The notes under the pieces: model-generated
Seen by the model: only the letters and a program-made list of their open reading frames with translations
What the model was told of the DNA's origin: nothing
Databases searched by the model: none
Part shown: positions 27,631 to 28,867 of the stretch, piece after piece
Layout of the letters: each line of letters opens with the position of its first letter
Numbering within the stretch: position 1 is the first letter of the stretch
Made by a program: the position numbers and the translations under genes
NCBI GenBank assembly: GCA_003170875.1
Contig: PMYJ01000051.1
Span: 4,877 to 33,743 of the forward strand
DNA: 28,867 nt
DNA from: Candidatus Dormiibacterota bacterium
GTDB lineage: Bacteria; Chloroflexota; Dormibacteria; Aeolococcales; Aeolococcaceae
Direction of reading: 5' to 3'

Positions 27631-28131
27631 AGGCTTCTCGTCGCTCGGCTTCCCGTCGCTCGGCTTCTCAGCGCTCTCCAGGCAGGTGAAGGCGACCACC
27701 TCCTTGGTGTCGGGCGCCGAGTCGAAGCGGACGATCGCCGTCTGGCTGAGCACCGTCTCGACCCTGCCCGTCGTGCCGACCGGGTAGTTCCCGATCAGGG
27801 TGCCCGTCCGGGGGCGGGTGTTGGAGATGAGCACCACCCGCTCGCCGACGGCGAAGGGCGGCGGCGGCTCCTCCCGGGCGCTCGGCGGGCGACCGGGCTG
27901 AGGCCGGACCGGGGGCGGGAGCACGGGGCCGACCACGGGGTCCGCCGCCGCCTCCTCCTCCTCCTCGTCCACCTGGACCACGGCGTCGTCGACCAGGTCG
28001 ACGTCGACGACGTCAGGGATCTCGACCTCGGGGACATCGTGGACCTCGCCGACGACCAGCTCGAGGTCATCGTCGTCGCCCGCAACGGCGTCCAGGTCAG
28101 CGGGCTCGTCGTCTAGATCGTCGCCAGGCAT
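27622..28131 (-). CDS. acidic protein with an SH3-like C-terminal domain, function unknown
   Basis: The 169-residue protein has two distinct parts. Residues 1-70 are extremely acidic (DDLDDEPADLDAVAGDDDD and a DEEEEE run) and probably unstructured. A Pro-rich hinge leads to residues 92-150 (FAVGERVVLISNTRPRTGTLIGNYPVGTTGRVETV and IVRFDS), which read like a small beta-barrel of SH3/KOW type. The last residues repeat KPSD(G/E). No signal peptide or membrane helix is present. ATG 28131 has AAGGGG just upstream. I do not recognise the family. The high third-position GC and domain-like half support a real gene. Acidic tails of this type often bind basic partners or nucleic-acid-binding proteins, but that is speculation here. 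Confidence 0.65.
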   Translation of the reverse strand: MPGDDLDDEPADLDAVAGDDDDLELVVGEVHDVPEVEIPDVVDVDLVDDAVVQVDEEEEEAAADPVVGPVLPPPVRPQPGRPPSAREEPPPPFAVGERVVLISNTRPRTGTLIGNYPVGTTGRVETVLSQTAIVRFDSAPDTKEVVAFTCLESAEKPSDGKPSDEKPPA

Positions 28132-28248
28132 GTTCCCCTTCTCGTCTCTGGGATGAGGTGGTGAGACAGCGAGGATACCGCCTCACCAGCCCGGTGCCGC
28201 CCCGGACGTGGCGGGGAGAGTCGCCGAAGGCCCAGCCTGGCGTCAGCC

Positions 28249-28254
28249 TAGAAT
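28249..28254 (+). promoter_or_regulatory. -10 element of the glycosyltransferase gene
   Basis: TAGAAT lies 8 nt before ATG 28263, with no Shine-Dalgarno sequence between. This matches the leaderless pattern seen for sucC. Confidence 0.45.
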
Positions 28255-28262
28255 CGGGCACC

Positions 28263-28867
28263 ATGGCGGTTCGCACCTGGACGGCACTCTCGCCCCGAGC
28301 CCAGCAGCGCGCCCTCGAGATCGCCCCGGGCGCACTGACCTGGACGGTGCTGCTCTCCCCTCTGATCGTCGGCTTCGCCATCCGGTTCAACAACCCCGCC
28401 GACTTCTGGGTGCTCGGACTGGGAGCTGTGCTCCTCGACGCCTACTGGTTTCTCCGCACCGCGGTCACCGTCACCTTCGTGTGGCGCTCACTCCACGAGC
28501 TGCGCCGCGTCCAGGCCACCGACTGGTGGGCGGAATGCGAGGCCCTCCAGCCGTCCGAGGGCGCGCCCGGCCCCAGCGACATCACCCACTGCGTGCTCAT
28601 CCCCACCTACACGGAGCGCTACGAGGTGCTGCGCGCCACCGTGGATGCACTCGTCGCCCAGCGCTACCCGGACCACCTCAAGGTCTGCGCCATCATCACC
28701 CGGGAGACCGATACCGCCGGCTGTGAGAATGTCGCCCGGCTGCGCCGCGAGCTGGGTGACCGATTCCGCGCCTTCATCCATATCAAGGATCCGCTGCTGC
28801 CCGGGATCGTGGTCGGCAAGTCGGCGGCTATGGCCTACGGCGGACCGGTGCTGCGCCGCCACTGCGA
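28263..28867 (+). CDS. membrane glycosyltransferase family 2-like protein, N-terminal part
   Basis: The frame runs from ATG 28263 off the window edge, giving 201 residues. Two hydrophobic segments come first (about 22-42, LTWTVLLSPLIVGFAI, and about 48-74, FWVLGLGAVLLDAYWFL). The protein then enters a cytosolic nucleotide-sugar transferase fold: ITHCVLIPTYTERYEVLRATVDALVAQRYP, the usual first strand and helix of GT2 enzymes. A conserved LPGIVVGKSAAMAYGG follows. The DXD motif and catalytic residues lie beyond the window, so the sugar and acceptor are unknown. It probably makes a surface or membrane polysaccharide. Confidence 0.78.
   Translation, partial: MAVRTWTALSPRAQQRALEIAPGALTWTVLLSPLIVGFAIRFNNPADFWVLGLGAVLLDAYWFLRTAVTVTFVWRSLHELRRVQATDWWAECEALQPSEGAPGPSDITHCVLIPTYTERYEVLRATVDALVAQRYPDHLKVCAIITRETDTAGCENVARLRRELGDRFRAFIHIKDPLLPGIVVGKSAAMAYGGPVLRRHC

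Overview
The window is 28.9 kb of very GC-rich bacterial chromosome with a strong G/C bias at third codon positions. Gene content (LytR-CpsA-Psr cell-wall enzyme, PyrR-controlled pyrimidine operon, PyrK/PyrD class 1B, Ada-AlkA fusion gene, no outer-membrane genes) suggests a monoderm-like, high-GC lineage of the Actinomycetota or Chloroflexota/Dormibacterota type. The sequence alone does not settle the phylum. No phage, insertion sequence or CRISPR array is visible.

Layout. (1) 1-3208: the 3' end of an aldo/keto reductase, a VapBC-type toxin-antitoxin pair on the minus strand with an operator-like palindrome, then sucC-sucD for succinyl-CoA synthetase. (2) 3205-8867: a minus-strand diguanylate cyclase with a LacI-type ligand-binding domain, a 531-nt gene-free divergent region, then an LCP-family gene followed directly by a phosphofructokinase of PPi type. 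(3) 8868-9595: a dense cluster of RNA hairpins, then a small two-helix membrane protein. (4) 9678-11586: DNA alkylation repair, an Ada-AlkA fusion gene that carries an internal deletion and frameshift, overlapping an intact O6-methylguanine methyltransferase gene. (5) 11593-17249, minus strand: an ICMT-like membrane methyltransferase, a surface protein with five Ig-like repeats and a Pro/Thr stalk, and an orphan hybrid-sensor histidine kinase. (6) 17375-26673: pyrB-pyrR-pyrC-carAB-pyrK-pyrD, in which every gene overlaps the next by 4-8 nt. carA and carB form one continuous reading frame. A leader upstream of pyrB matches the PyrR-binding loop and can be folded into a switch that hides the pyrB ribosome-binding site. 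(7) 26636-28867: tRNA-Lys(UUU), antisense to and overlapping the end of pyrD, a PlsC-type acyltransferase, an acidic SH3-like protein, and the start of a membrane glycosyltransferase.

How the parts work together: the pyr operon encodes carbamoyl phosphate synthesis (CarAB), carbamoyl-aspartate formation (PyrB), ring closure (PyrC) and oxidation to orotate (PyrD with the PyrK electron-transfer subunit), with its regulator PyrR inside the same transcript. pyrE and pyrF are not in the window. sucCD and pfk belong to central carbon metabolism.

The observations most worth follow-up are the CarA-CarB fusion, the PyrR leader, the structured region at 8868-9111, the LacI-sensor diguanylate cyclase, the broken alkA, and a recurring placement of -10-like hexamers 6-10 nt before start codons, which suggests leaderless transcripts.
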